Shown here piece by piece: positions 7,417-14,774 of a stretch of 36,941 bases of DNA (positions are counted from its first letter, which is position 1; each line of letters opens with the position of its first letter). This DNA comes from AP-15 sp035570595 (lineage in GTDB: Bacteria > Pseudomonadota > Alphaproteobacteria > ATCC43930 > CGMCC-115725). The notes below the pieces were generated by a model. The model saw nothing but the letters and a program-made list of their open reading frames with translations. It was not told the origin of the DNA and made no database searches. Made by a program: the position numbers and the translations under genes. The stretch is from NCBI GenBank assembly GCA_035570595.1, contig DATMLF010000064.1, positions 1-36,941 of the forward strand, given 5' to 3'.

Positions 7417-7980
7417 ATGGCGCGCAAGCTGATCTTTCTGCTTCCGGTCTTGCTGTTCGCGGCGCTGCTCGTCGCGTTTGCGATGGGCCTCAACCACGAT
7501 CCGAGCCTGTTGCCGTCGGCATTGATCAACCGCCCTGCCCCCGACTTCAACCTGCCCGGCCTCTATGACCCGGCAAAGGGGCTCGCGCGCAAGGATTTCG
7601 GCGGCGGGGTCACCTTCGTCAATTTTTTCGCATCGTGGTGCGCGCCATGCCGCGACGAGCAGCCGGCGCTGATGGCTCTCGCCCATTTGCCGGGCGTCGC
7701 CCTGGACGGCGTCGCCTACAAGGACAAGCCGGTCGATTCGCGTCGCTTTTTGGCTAACCTCGGCGACCCCTACCGACGCGTCGGGATCGACAGCGACGGC
7801 ACCACCGCCATCAATTTCGGGGTGTACGGGGTGCCTGAAACCTACCTTGTCGACGGCACCGGGCATATCCGCTACCGCCATGTCGGCCCGCTGAGCGAGG
7901 AGGATGTCGAGCGCAAGATAGTGCCGCTGATCGCGCGGGTCGCCGCCGGCGGCGGCAAGCCGCCCGCCGCCGCGGAATAG
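7417..7980 (+). CDS. ccmG: Thiol:disulfide interchange protein CcmG/DsbE
   Basis: 187 residues with an N-terminal membrane anchor (residues 5-23) and a periplasmic thioredoxin domain. The active site is WCAPC with Cys75 and Cys78 after the strand VTFVNFFAS; the cis-Pro region is GVYGVPETYLVD, which is characteristic of the DsbE subgroup. It keeps apocytochrome c heme-binding cysteines reduced for heme ligation. The frame is open upstream, but the ATG at 7417 gives the normal N-terminus. It is separated from ccmE by 176 bases containing a palindrome and converges on sucB, whose stop lies nine bases after its own. Confidence 0.95.
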   Translation: MARKLIFLLPVLLFAALLVAFAMGLNHDPSLLPSALINRPAPDFNLPGLYDPAKGLARKDFGGGVTFVNFFASWCAPCRDEQPALMALAHLPGVALDGVAYKDKPVDSRRFLANLGDPYRRVGIDSDGTTAINFGVYGVPETYLVDGTGHIRYRHVGPLSEEDVERKIVPLIARVAAGGGKPPAAAE

Positions 7981-7989
7981 GCGGCGGCC

Positions 7990-9390
7990 TCAGATCTCGA
8001 ACAACAGCCGCGAAGGGTTCTCGACCAATTCCTTGACGCGGACAAGAAAGCCGACGGCTTCGCGCCCGTCGACAATGCGGTGGTCGTAGGACAAGGCGAC
8101 GTACATCATCGGCCGGATCTCGACCCTTTCGCCGGCAGGCGGCGGCGCCATGACCGCGACCGGCCGGCGCTCGATCTTGTGCATGCCGAGGATGCCCGAT
8201 TGCGGCGGGTTCAGGATCGGAGTCGACAACAGCGAGCCGTAGATGCCGCCGTTCGAGATCGTGAACGTGCCGCCCGACAGGTCCGCGATCGACAACCTGC
8301 CGTCGCGCGCCTTGCGGCCGAGGGCGGCGATCTCCTTCTCGATGTCGGCAAAGCCGAGGCGGTCGGCGTCACGCAAGACCGGCACCACGAGCCCGTGCTC
8401 GGTGCCGACCGCGACCCCGATGTCGTAATGGTTCTTGTAGACGATGTCGTCGCCGTCGATCTCGGCGTTGACGCCCGGGGTTTCCTTTAGCGCGGCGACC
8501 GAGGCCTTGACGAAAATCGACATAAAGCCGAGCCGCACCCCATGCTTTTTCTCGAACGCGTCGCGCCATTCCTCGCGCAACGCGATCGTGCGGCTCATGT
8601 CGATTTCGTTGAAGGTAGTCAGCATCGCGGCGGCGTTTTGCGCCGCCTTGAGGCGCTCGGCGATGCGCCGGCGCAGCCGCGTCATGCGCACCCGCACCTC
8701 GCGCTCGCCGACGGGCGCGGGGGATGGCGGCGGCTCCGGGCGCGGCGGCGGCGGAGCTGGCGCCGGCCTCGGGCGGGCCACCGCCTCGATCACATCGGCT
8801 TTGGTGATGCGGCCGCCGGGCCCGGTCGGCGCGAGCCCCGCGGGATCGAGACCGCTCTCCGCCACCAGCTTGCGCACCGCCGGCCCGGAGCGCGCGAGTG
8901 CTGCGCCGCTACCCTCACCCGCCTCCCCCCGGATCGTTGTCCGGGGGTCGGCACCCTCTCCCGCATTGCGGGAGAGGGGGAGCCCGGCCGGTGCGGCTGG
9001 GTGGGTGAGAGGAGGGGTAGGGAGAGGGTTGGGGTGAGGGGCCGACGCCCCAGCGCTCTGATCTGCCGCTGCGGCCGCGGCCGGCATCTCTTGTTCGGAG
9101 GGCAGCGGCAGGGTGGCTTCGAGCGGATTGGGATGCGGCGCGGGCACTGCCGTCGCATCGCCGATCATGCCCAGCACACCGCCGACCGGCAAATTCGCCC
9201 CTTCCTCGGCGACGATTTCGGCCAAGGTCCCGCTGGCGGGTGCCGGCACCTCGACGTTGACCTTGTCGGTTTCGAGCTCGACCACCGGCTCGTCGAGCGC
9301 GACCGCCTCGCCCGGCTGCTTCAGCCATCGCGCGACGGTCGCCTCGGTCACCGACTCGCCGAGGGCCGGCACCTTGATCTCGATCGCCAT
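7990..9390 (-). CDS. sucB: 2-oxoglutarate dehydrogenase E2, dihydrolipoyl succinyltransferase
   Basis: 466-residue E2 of the TCA-cycle 2-oxoglutarate dehydrogenase complex. The lipoyl domain (1-80) has the lipoylated lysine in ETDKVNVE (Lys43). A peripheral subunit-binding domain follows at about 168-205 (AVRKLVAESGLDPAGL), then a Pro-rich linker and the catalytic domain, ending with the active-site DHRIVDGRE and LLFEI. The protein is longer than the usual 400-430 residues. The excess is in the first linker, where residues about 118-163 are encoded by an in-frame palindromic repeat (8912-9040). The ATG at 9390 gives the standard MAIEIKVPALGES start. It lies 19 bases downstream of sucA in the same operon; lpd is not adjacent. 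Confidence 0.96.
   Translation of the reverse strand: MAIEIKVPALGESVTEATVARWLKQPGEAVALDEPVVELETDKVNVEVPAPASGTLAEIVAEEGANLPVGGVLGMIGDATAVPAPHPNPLEATLPLPSEQEMPAAAAAADQSAGASAPHPNPLPTPPLTHPAAPAGLPLSRNAGEGADPRTTIRGEAGEGSGAALARSGPAVRKLVAESGLDPAGLAPTGPGGRITKADVIEAVARPRPAPAPPPPRPEPPPSPAPVGEREVRVRMTRLRRRIAERLKAAQNAAAMLTTFNEIDMSRTIALREEWRDAFEKKHGVRLGFMSIFVKASVAALKETPGVNAEIDGDDIVYKNHYDIGVAVGTEHGLVVPVLRDADRLGFADIEKEIAALGRKARDGRLSIADLSGGTFTISNGGIYGSLLSTPILNPPQSGILGMHKIERRPVAVMAPPPAGERVEIRPMMYVALSYDHRIVDGREAVGFLVRVKELVENPSRLLFEI
8912..9040. repeat. Palindromic repeat inserted in frame in sucB
   Basis: Outer inverted ends CCCTCACCC (8912-8920) and GGGTGAGGG (9032-9040) enclose a perfect 11-bp hairpin CCCTCTCCCGC/GCGGGAGAGGG (8954-8978) and a second hairpin CCCCCGGA/TCCGGGGG (about 8926-8946). 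This is the layout of widespread proteobacterial intergenic palindromes. Here it is translated as a peptide with PHPNPLPTPP and LPLSRNAGEG, without breaking the frame. Confidence 0.85.
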
Positions 9391-9409
9391 CGCCCGCGTC
9401 CCCTCGCGG

Positions 9410-12253
9410 TCAGGCGGCGAGCGCGTCGCGGACGAGGTGCCCCTGCTCCTCGAGGTGACGCTTGAAGAGGCCGGTCGCCGGCGACGCCGCCTCGGCGCGG
9501 CCGACAAAGCGCGGGCGGCGGGCGGCGACGTCGAGACCCGCCAGCACCACTTCGACGCGGCGGTCGACAAAATTCCACGCACCCATGTTTTGCGGCTCTT
9601 CCTGGCACCAGACAATCTCGGCATTGCGCCAGCGCGCCAGCAGCTTGGCGAGCGTCCTCGCCGGGAACGGGTAGAGCTGCTCGACCCGCACCAAGGCGAC
9701 ATGGTCGTCGCCGCTCGCCGCGCGCGCCTTCACGAGGTCGAAATAGACCTTCCCCGAGCACAAGACGACGCGGCGGACCTGGTCGTCGGCCGCGATCGGC
9801 CCGGTTTCGCCGACGACGCGGTGAAACGTGCTGCCCGGACCCATCTCGTCGAGCCGCGAGGCGACTTCTTTCGCCCGCAGCAAGGATTTGGGGGTGAGCA
9901 CGACGAGCGGCTTTCGGAAGTTGCGGCGCACCTGGCGGCGCAGCGCGTGGAAATAATTCGCGGCACTCGTCAGGTTGCAGACCTGGATGTTGTCCTCGGC
10001 GCAGAGCTGCAGGTAGCGCTCGATGCGGGCCGAGGAATGCTCCGGCCCCTGGCCCTCATAGCCGTGCGGCAAAAGCAGCACGAGCCCGCTCATGCGCAGC
10101 CATTTGGCCTCGCCGGCGCTCAAGAACTGGTCGACGATGACCTGCGCGCCGTTGGCGAAGTCGCCGAATTGCGCCTCCCACAGCACCAGGGTCGACGGGT
10201 CGGCGAGGCTGTAGCCGTATTCGAACCCGACGACCCCAGCTTCGGAGAGCGGGCTGTCGATGATCTCGAACGGCGCCTGCCCGGCGCGGACATGGTTGAT
10301 CGGGACATAGCGCGCCTCGCTCTCCTGGTCGACCAGGATCGCGTGGCGGTGCGAGAACGTGCCGCGGCCGCTGTCCTGGCCCGACATCCGCACATGCGTG
10401 CCCTCGGCGCACAAGGAGGCGATCGCCAACGCCTCGGCGGTCGCCCAGTCGATGCCGTCGCCGCTCTCGATCGCGGCGCGCTTGGCGTCGAGCTGGCGGG
10501 CAACCTTGGGGTTGAGGCGAAAATCCGCGGGCGCCGCAGCGAGGCCGCGGCCCAGCTCGCGCAGCGTCTCGATCCCAACCGCGGTGTCGCCGCGGCGGTC
10601 GTCGTCGGGCGCTTCGCCGAGCCCGGCCCATGCCCCCTCGAGCCAGTCGGCCTTGTTCGGGCGATAGCTTTTCGCCGCCTCGAACTCGCCCTCGAGGCGC
10701 GCGGCAAACCGCGCCGCCATCGCCTCGGGCTCGCCCTCGGCAACCACCCCCTGCGCGACGAGCCGCGCCGCGTACAGCTGCCGAGTGGTCGGATGGCTCG
10801 CGATCGCGCGATACATCAGGGGCTGCGTGAAGGCCGGCTCGTCGCCTTCGTTGTGGCCGTGGCGGCGATAGCAGAACAGGTCGACCACGACATCCTTGCC
10901 GAACTCGCGGCGATACTCGGCGGCGGCGAGCGCCACCTCGACAACCGCTTCCGGGTCGTCGCCGTTGACGTGGAAGATCGGCGCCTGCACCGCCTTGGCG
11001 ATGTCGGACGGGTAGGGGCTCGACCGGGCGGCGGCGGGTGCGGTGGTAAACCCGATCTGGTTGTTGACGATGACGTGGATCGTGCCGCCGGTGCAAAAGC
11101 CGCCCAGCTCCGAGAGCTCGAGTGATTCAGCGACGAGCCCCTGGCCGGCGAACGCGGCGTCGCCGTGCATCAGGATGCCGGCGACCTCATGCCGCGCCCC
11201 GTCGCCGCGCTGCTGCTGCTTGGCGCGGACCTTGCCGAGGACGACCGGGTTGACCGCCTCCAAATGCGACGGGTTGGCGGCAAGCGAAAGATGCACGGTG
11301 CGGCCGCCGACCTCGCGGTCCGCCGAGGTGCCGAGATGGTATTTGACGTCGCCCGAGCCGTGGACATGCTCGGGGTTGGTCGAGTTGCCCTGAAACTCGG
11401 AAAAGATCGCGGCGTAGGGCTTGCCGACAAAATTGGCGAGCACGTTGAGCCGCCCGCGATGCGGCATGCCGACCACGAACTCCTTGACGCCGAGTGCTGA
11501 GCCGCGGCGCAGGATCGCCTCCAATGCCGGCATCAGCGACTCGGCACCCTCGATGCCAAACCGCTTGGTGCCGGTGTAGCGGCGGTCGAGAAACCGCTCG
11601 AAGGTCTCGGCGGTGGTCAGGATGTCGAGGATTTCCTTCTTTTCGGCCGCCGCGAGGGCCGGCCGCAACGGCCGCTTTTCGAACTTCTCCTGGATCCAGG
11701 CGCGCTCGGCCGGCACCTGGATGTGCATGTATTCGACGCCGATCTTGCCGCAATAGGTGCGGCGCAGCAGCGCCAAGATCTCGCGCAGGCTGGCGCGCTC
11801 GTGGCCGAAGATGCCGTTGAGGAAGATCTCGCGGTCGAGATCGGCCTCGGCAAACCCGTAGCTGCGGAAGTCGAGCTCGGGGTAGGGGCCGCGCTTGTCG
11901 AGGCCGAGCGGGTCGAGATCGGCTTCGAGGTGGCCGCGCACCCGGTAGGCGCGGATCAATTGCAACGCGCGGATCGCGTCGGATGTGGCCTGCCGCAACG
12001 CCGCCGGGTCGGCCGCCGCCACGGCCGCGCCGTTGCCGTTCGGCTGCGCCGGCGGCTTTTCCCAAACGGGCGTCCGCAATTCGGCGAGCGCCACCGCACC
12101 GGCCTCGCCGATCTCGGCAAAAAACTGCCGCCAGCTCTCGTCGACCGAGCCCGGGTCGTCGAGAAACCGCGCATAGAGGTCGGCAATAAACCCGGCATTG
12201 GCGCCGGAGAGAAAACTCGCGCCGTCGATATCAGCCATCGGTGACTCTGACAT
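9410..12253 (-). CDS. sucA: 2-oxoglutarate dehydrogenase E1 component
   Basis: 947-residue thiamine-diphosphate enzyme that decarboxylates 2-oxoglutarate and transfers the succinyl group to the lipoyl domain of SucB. Seen in order: the N-terminal E2-binding segment (FLSGANAGFIADLYARFL), GMPHRGRLN (about 262-270), the ThDP/Mg region VNGDDPEAVVEV to NEGDEPAFTQP, QDSGRGTFSHRHA, and the C-terminal WCQEEPQNMGAW. Length fits the family. The ATG at 12253 has a GGAAAAGG ribosome site immediately upstream and is preferred; an in-frame ATG at 12238 (MADIDGASFL) is the alternative, and the frame is open to 12301. It is the first gene of the sucAB pair. Confidence 0.96.
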   Translation of the reverse strand: MSESPMADIDGASFLSGANAGFIADLYARFLDDPGSVDESWRQFFAEIGEAGAVALAELRTPVWEKPPAQPNGNGAAVAAADPAALRQATSDAIRALQLIRAYRVRGHLEADLDPLGLDKRGPYPELDFRSYGFAEADLDREIFLNGIFGHERASLREILALLRRTYCGKIGVEYMHIQVPAERAWIQEKFEKRPLRPALAAAEKKEILDILTTAETFERFLDRRYTGTKRFGIEGAESLMPALEAILRRGSALGVKEFVVGMPHRGRLNVLANFVGKPYAAIFSEFQGNSTNPEHVHGSGDVKYHLGTSADREVGGRTVHLSLAANPSHLEAVNPVVLGKVRAKQQQRGDGARHEVAGILMHGDAAFAGQGLVAESLELSELGGFCTGGTIHVIVNNQIGFTTAPAAARSSPYPSDIAKAVQAPIFHVNGDDPEAVVEVALAAAEYRREFGKDVVVDLFCYRRHGHNEGDEPAFTQPLMYRAIASHPTTRQLYAARLVAQGVVAEGEPEAMAARFAARLEGEFEAAKSYRPNKADWLEGAWAGLGEAPDDDRRGDTAVGIETLRELGRGLAAAPADFRLNPKVARQLDAKRAAIESGDGIDWATAEALAIASLCAEGTHVRMSGQDSGRGTFSHRHAILVDQESEARYVPINHVRAGQAPFEIIDSPLSEAGVVGFEYGYSLADPSTLVLWEAQFGDFANGAQVIVDQFLSAGEAKWLRMSGLVLLLPHGYEGQGPEHSSARIERYLQLCAEDNIQVCNLTSAANYFHALRRQVRRNFRKPLVVLTPKSLLRAKEVASRLDEMGPGSTFHRVVGETGPIAADDQVRRVVLCSGKVYFDLVKARAASGDDHVALVRVEQLYPFPARTLAKLLARWRNAEIVWCQEEPQNMGAWNFVDRRVEVVLAGLDVAARRPRFVGRAEAASPATGLFKRHLEEQGHLVRDALAA

Positions 12254-12349
12254 CCTTTTCCGTTGACGCCGGCACAGGCTAGGCCCGATGCCGGCTCCCA
12301 CCGAACTGACAATATAGGGAGGCGGCGCTGAAGATTCCCCGAGGATTGC

Positions 12350-12495
12350 TGCCTTGCGGCGCGCACAAAGCGGGCGGGCGTGACAATCGGAATGCCGCGG
12401 AACGGATCGAGGGCGAGCAGGTCGGCGTCGCCGCTCACGACAAGGTCGGCGTGGCCGTTGAACGCCAGCGCCAGGAATTTCTCGTCAGTCGGGTC
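12350..12495 (-). pseudogene. Relic of PIN-family toxin (C-terminal part)
   Basis: Reading the minus strand from 12495 gives RDPTDEKFLALAFNG, then ADLVVSGDADLLALDPF and RGIPIVTPARFV. This closely matches the C-terminal third of PIN-domain ribonuclease toxins (the COG1569-like 'PIN family toxin component'), including the last acidic metal ligands in SGDADLL. The N-terminal two thirds, a start codon and a stop before sucA are missing. The homology ends at a palindrome (12493-12531). No antitoxin gene is beside it. I conclude that it is a decayed fragment, not an active toxin. Confidence 0.65.
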
Positions 12496-12531
12496 ACGCC
12501 AGGCTGGAATGACGGCCTGCCTGGCGATGAC
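12493..12531. repeat. Palindrome at the break point of the PIN relic
   Basis: GTCACGCCAGGC (12493-12504) is almost the inverse of GCCTGGCGATGAC (12519-12531), flanking TGGAATGACGG. It resembles the other CGTCATTCC-type dispersed palindromes of the window. The rest of the 12254-12605 intergenic stretch holds only the PIN relic and the sucA leader. Confidence 0.6.
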
Positions 12532-12605
12532 GGCGGTGCGGCTAACCGAACTGCACCGCGTCTCAAAGCCGACCGGTTCGCTCTATTGGCCCTGCGACCC
12601 GCCGG

Positions 12606-13751
12606 TTATTCGAAGAGCGCCAGGTCGATCGCGTCGCCCATCTTGTTGTAGCCGAGGTCGCTTGGGTGCAGGTGGTCGCCGCAATCATAGGCCGCCAGCA
12701 TGCGCGTCGGGTGCTCCGGGTCGGCGAGCGCCCTGTCGAAATCGACGACTGCGTCAAAGGCGCCGCCCTCGCGGATCCAGGCGTTGACCGCCTGCCGCGT
12801 CGCTTCGCGCTTCGGGTTCCAGGCGCCGGGCAGGAACGTTTCGTTCTCGAACCCGGTGAGCGTGGCGCCGAAAATCTTGATGCCTTGGGTGTGGGCGCGC
12901 ACCGCCATCTGCTTCAGGCCGGCGATCATCTCGTCGGCGGTGACCTCCTCGTCGGGCTTGGCCCAGCGGTTGCGCAGATCGTTGGTGCCGAGCATGACGA
13001 CGACGTGGGTGACCCCCGGCTGCGCCAGCACGTCGCGGTCGAAGCGGCGCAGCCCGCTGTCGCCGCGAATGTCGTGCAGGATGCGGTTGCCGCCGAGCCC
13101 CTGGTTCATGACCGCCATCGGCCGGCCGCCGCGGCGCGCCTGCAGGCGGCGCGACAGCTGGTCGGGCCAGCGGCAAAACGCGTCGATCGTCGAAATGTTG
13201 GCGTCGGTCAACGAGTCCCCGAGCGTCACGACCCCACCGGTGTCGGGGGACGCGACCACGTCGATGCCGCTGACGAAATACCAGTCGTCGGTGATCTTGC
13301 CGACCGGCATGACCGTTTCCGCGGCGAAATTCCCCGGCGGCGAGATGTAGTTGGTCTGGCGCGAATAGCGGCCGGTGATCCCAAAGCTCGCCGGCAAGTC
13401 GCCCGGCAGGTACACGCTAATGGCGACGTCGGAAAGCGGCGGCAGCGGGAAGTCGACCGGGTCGCTGATCAGCAGGGACCCGACCGCGACCGTGGCACTC
13501 GCCTCGCCGCCGAACGCCAGCTTGCGCTGCGAGCCCGATACGATCCCGGCACCCTTGTCGCGCACCCCGATCGCGGCGGCGCCGACGACGAGGTTGCGCG
13601 TACCGTAGGCGTTCGACAGCCGCACCCGCAGCCGGTCGCCGCCGATGCTGACCCGCGCGTTCATCCGCAAGGTGTGGTTGTTGAGGGCGGCGCCCTCGGC
13701 CGGGGCAGGCGCCGTCGCCCAGGTGCCGACCCAATGCTGCTTCAGTGGCAT
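12606..13751 (-). CDS. SGNH/GDSL-family esterase or lipase
   Basis: 381 residues with all SGNH blocks: the nucleophile in VTLGDSLTDA, the oxyanion-hole Gly in NQGLGGNRIL, the Asn in MLGTNDL, and the Asp/His pair in DCGDHLHPSDLGY at the C-terminus. The N-terminal 170 residues (starting MPLKQHWVGTWATAPAP) form the beta-sandwich-like domain common in the RhlG/rhamnogalacturonan-acetylesterase-like group of GDSL proteins. No signal peptide is evident from this start. The frame is open back through the tRNA gene, so the ATG at 13751 is chosen because it begins after the tRNA and fits the family WVGTWATAP start. Hydrolyses an ester bond of unknown substrate. Confidence 0.88.
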   Translation of the reverse strand: MPLKQHWVGTWATAPAPAEGAALNNHTLRMNARVSIGGDRLRVRLSNAYGTRNLVVGAAAIGVRDKGAGIVSGSQRKLAFGGEASATVAVGSLLISDPVDFPLPPLSDVAISVYLPGDLPASFGITGRYSRQTNYISPPGNFAAETVMPVGKITDDWYFVSGIDVVASPDTGGVVTLGDSLTDANISTIDAFCRWPDQLSRRLQARRGGRPMAVMNQGLGGNRILHDIRGDSGLRRFDRDVLAQPGVTHVVVMLGTNDLRNRWAKPDEEVTADEMIAGLKQMAVRAHTQGIKIFGATLTGFENETFLPGAWNPKREATRQAVNAWIREGGAFDAVVDFDRALADPEHPTRMLAAYDCGDHLHPSDLGYNKMGDAIDLALFE

Positions 13752-13777
13752 GACGCTGCCTCCCGAAAATCGCCTGG

Positions 13778-13852
13778 TGGCTGGGGCGGGAGGATTCGAA
13801 CCTCCGGATGGCGGAATCAAAATCCGCTGCCTTACCACTTGGCTACGCCCCA
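13778..13852 (-). tRNA. tRNA-Gln (anticodon TTG)
   Basis: 75 bases on the minus strand including an encoded CCA. The acceptor stem is TGGGGCG/CGCCCCA with discriminator G; the D arm contains AGCCAAGTGGTAAGGC; the anticodon stem-loop is GCGGA-TTTTGAT-TCCGC with anticodon TTG (reads CAA); the T arm is GGAGGTTCGAATCCTCC. It sits between ispE and the GDSL gene with short gaps on both sides, so it may be cotranscribed. No integrase or duplicated tRNA end is visible nearby. Confidence 0.97.
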
Positions 13853-13868
13853 CCAGCGCGCCGGCAAC

Positions 13869-14753
13869 TTATCGGGAAACGGCGGTTGCGGCAACCAAGC
13901 CGCCGGCGGCACACCACCAGCCGGGTTTGGCGGCGGCAAGGGCTGTCTGCCCCCGTGCCGCGGCGGCGCGATCGGCAAAGAGCGCGAAACACGCCGCACC
14001 GCTGCCGCTCATGCGCGCGATCAAGGCGCCGGGAAGGCGGGTCAGCGCCGTTAGAACCTGGCCGATCTCGGGGACCAGCCCGATTGCCGCCTCGGTCAAG
14101 TCGTTTTGTCGGGACGCGAGCGCGCGCGCGAGCCCGGCGGCGTCCGACGGCATCGGCGCGAACCGCTCGACAGCGCCGCGGAAAGCGCCGGCCCGTGCGT
14201 TGAATACCGCCGCGGTCGGCAGCGGGCGCCGCGGACTGGCGAGCACGATCCCGGCATCGGGCAGGTCGGGCGCGGGCGCGATGCGCTCGCCGATCCCGCC
14301 GACCCAGGCGGGGCGGCCGTGAATGCAGACTGGAACGTCGGCGCCGAGCTGTGCGCCGAGAGCGCGCAGGGTTGACTCGTCGATGATGAGCCGCCACAGC
14401 GCGCACAACACCCGCAGGGCCGCCGCCGCGTCGCTCGAACCGCCGCCGAGCCCCGAGGCGACAGGCAAATTCTTCACCAGGCCGAGCGCCGCGCCGGCGG
14501 TGCCTAGACCGGCATGACCGGCCAGCAGACGGGCCGCGCGCAGCACGAGGTTGCCGTCGCCGCCGCCGTTAAGCCCCGCCGCCTCCGGCCCGGTCACTTC
14601 AAGCGACAGCGCCGGCGCCGGGCGCGCAACAACGCGGTCGCCGATGTCGGCAAAGGCAACAAGGCTGTCGAGCAGGTGATAGCCGTCCGCCCGCCGCCCG
14701 GTCAGATGCAGGTAAAGGTTGACCTTTGCCGGAGCAAAGGCCGTGAGCGCCAC
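13869..14753 (-). CDS. ispE: 4-diphosphocytidyl-2-C-methyl-D-erythritol kinase
   Basis: 294-residue GHMP kinase of the MEP isoprenoid pathway; it phosphorylates CDP-methylerythritol on the 2-hydroxyl. The substrate-binding start FAPAKVNLYLHLTGRRADGYH is intact with its catalytic Lys, the GHMP ATP loop PVASGLGGGSSDAAAAL is complete with its aspartate, and the third motif is ARMSGSGAACFALF. Length is normal. It starts 21 bases after the stop of the TPR gene upstream, so the two are likely cotranscribed, with the tRNA-Gln gene next downstream. Confidence 0.96.
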   Translation of the reverse strand: MALTAFAPAKVNLYLHLTGRRADGYHLLDSLVAFADIGDRVVARPAPALSLEVTGPEAAGLNGGGDGNLVLRAARLLAGHAGLGTAGAALGLVKNLPVASGLGGGSSDAAAALRVLCALWRLIIDESTLRALGAQLGADVPVCIHGRPAWVGGIGERIAPAPDLPDAGIVLASPRRPLPTAAVFNARAGAFRGAVERFAPMPSDAAGLARALASRQNDLTEAAIGLVPEIGQVLTALTRLPGALIARMSGSGAACFALFADRAAAARGQTALAAAKPGWWCAAGGLVAATAVSR

Positions 14754-14774
14754 CGGGAAGTCAGCCGCCGGAAA

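Noticed and set aside
9113..11125. 670-codon open frame antisense to sucA/sucB
   Set aside because: Long antisense frames are expected at this GC content; the sense strand encodes clear SucA and SucB motifs and the antisense product has no recognisable features.
12311..12316. TATATT as a -10 box for sucA
   Set aside because: It is a fair -10 match on the minus strand, but no -35 hexamer is recognisable at suitable spacing, so it is not listed as a promoter.
13778..13852. tRNA-Gln as an integration site for a mobile island
   Set aside because: No integrase, no duplicated 3' tRNA fragment and only housekeeping genes nearby.
12666..14054. 462-codon plus-strand frame over the GDSL gene and tRNA
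   Set aside because: It runs across a tRNA gene and opposite a complete SGNH hydrolase; composition is typical of a GC-driven shadow frame.
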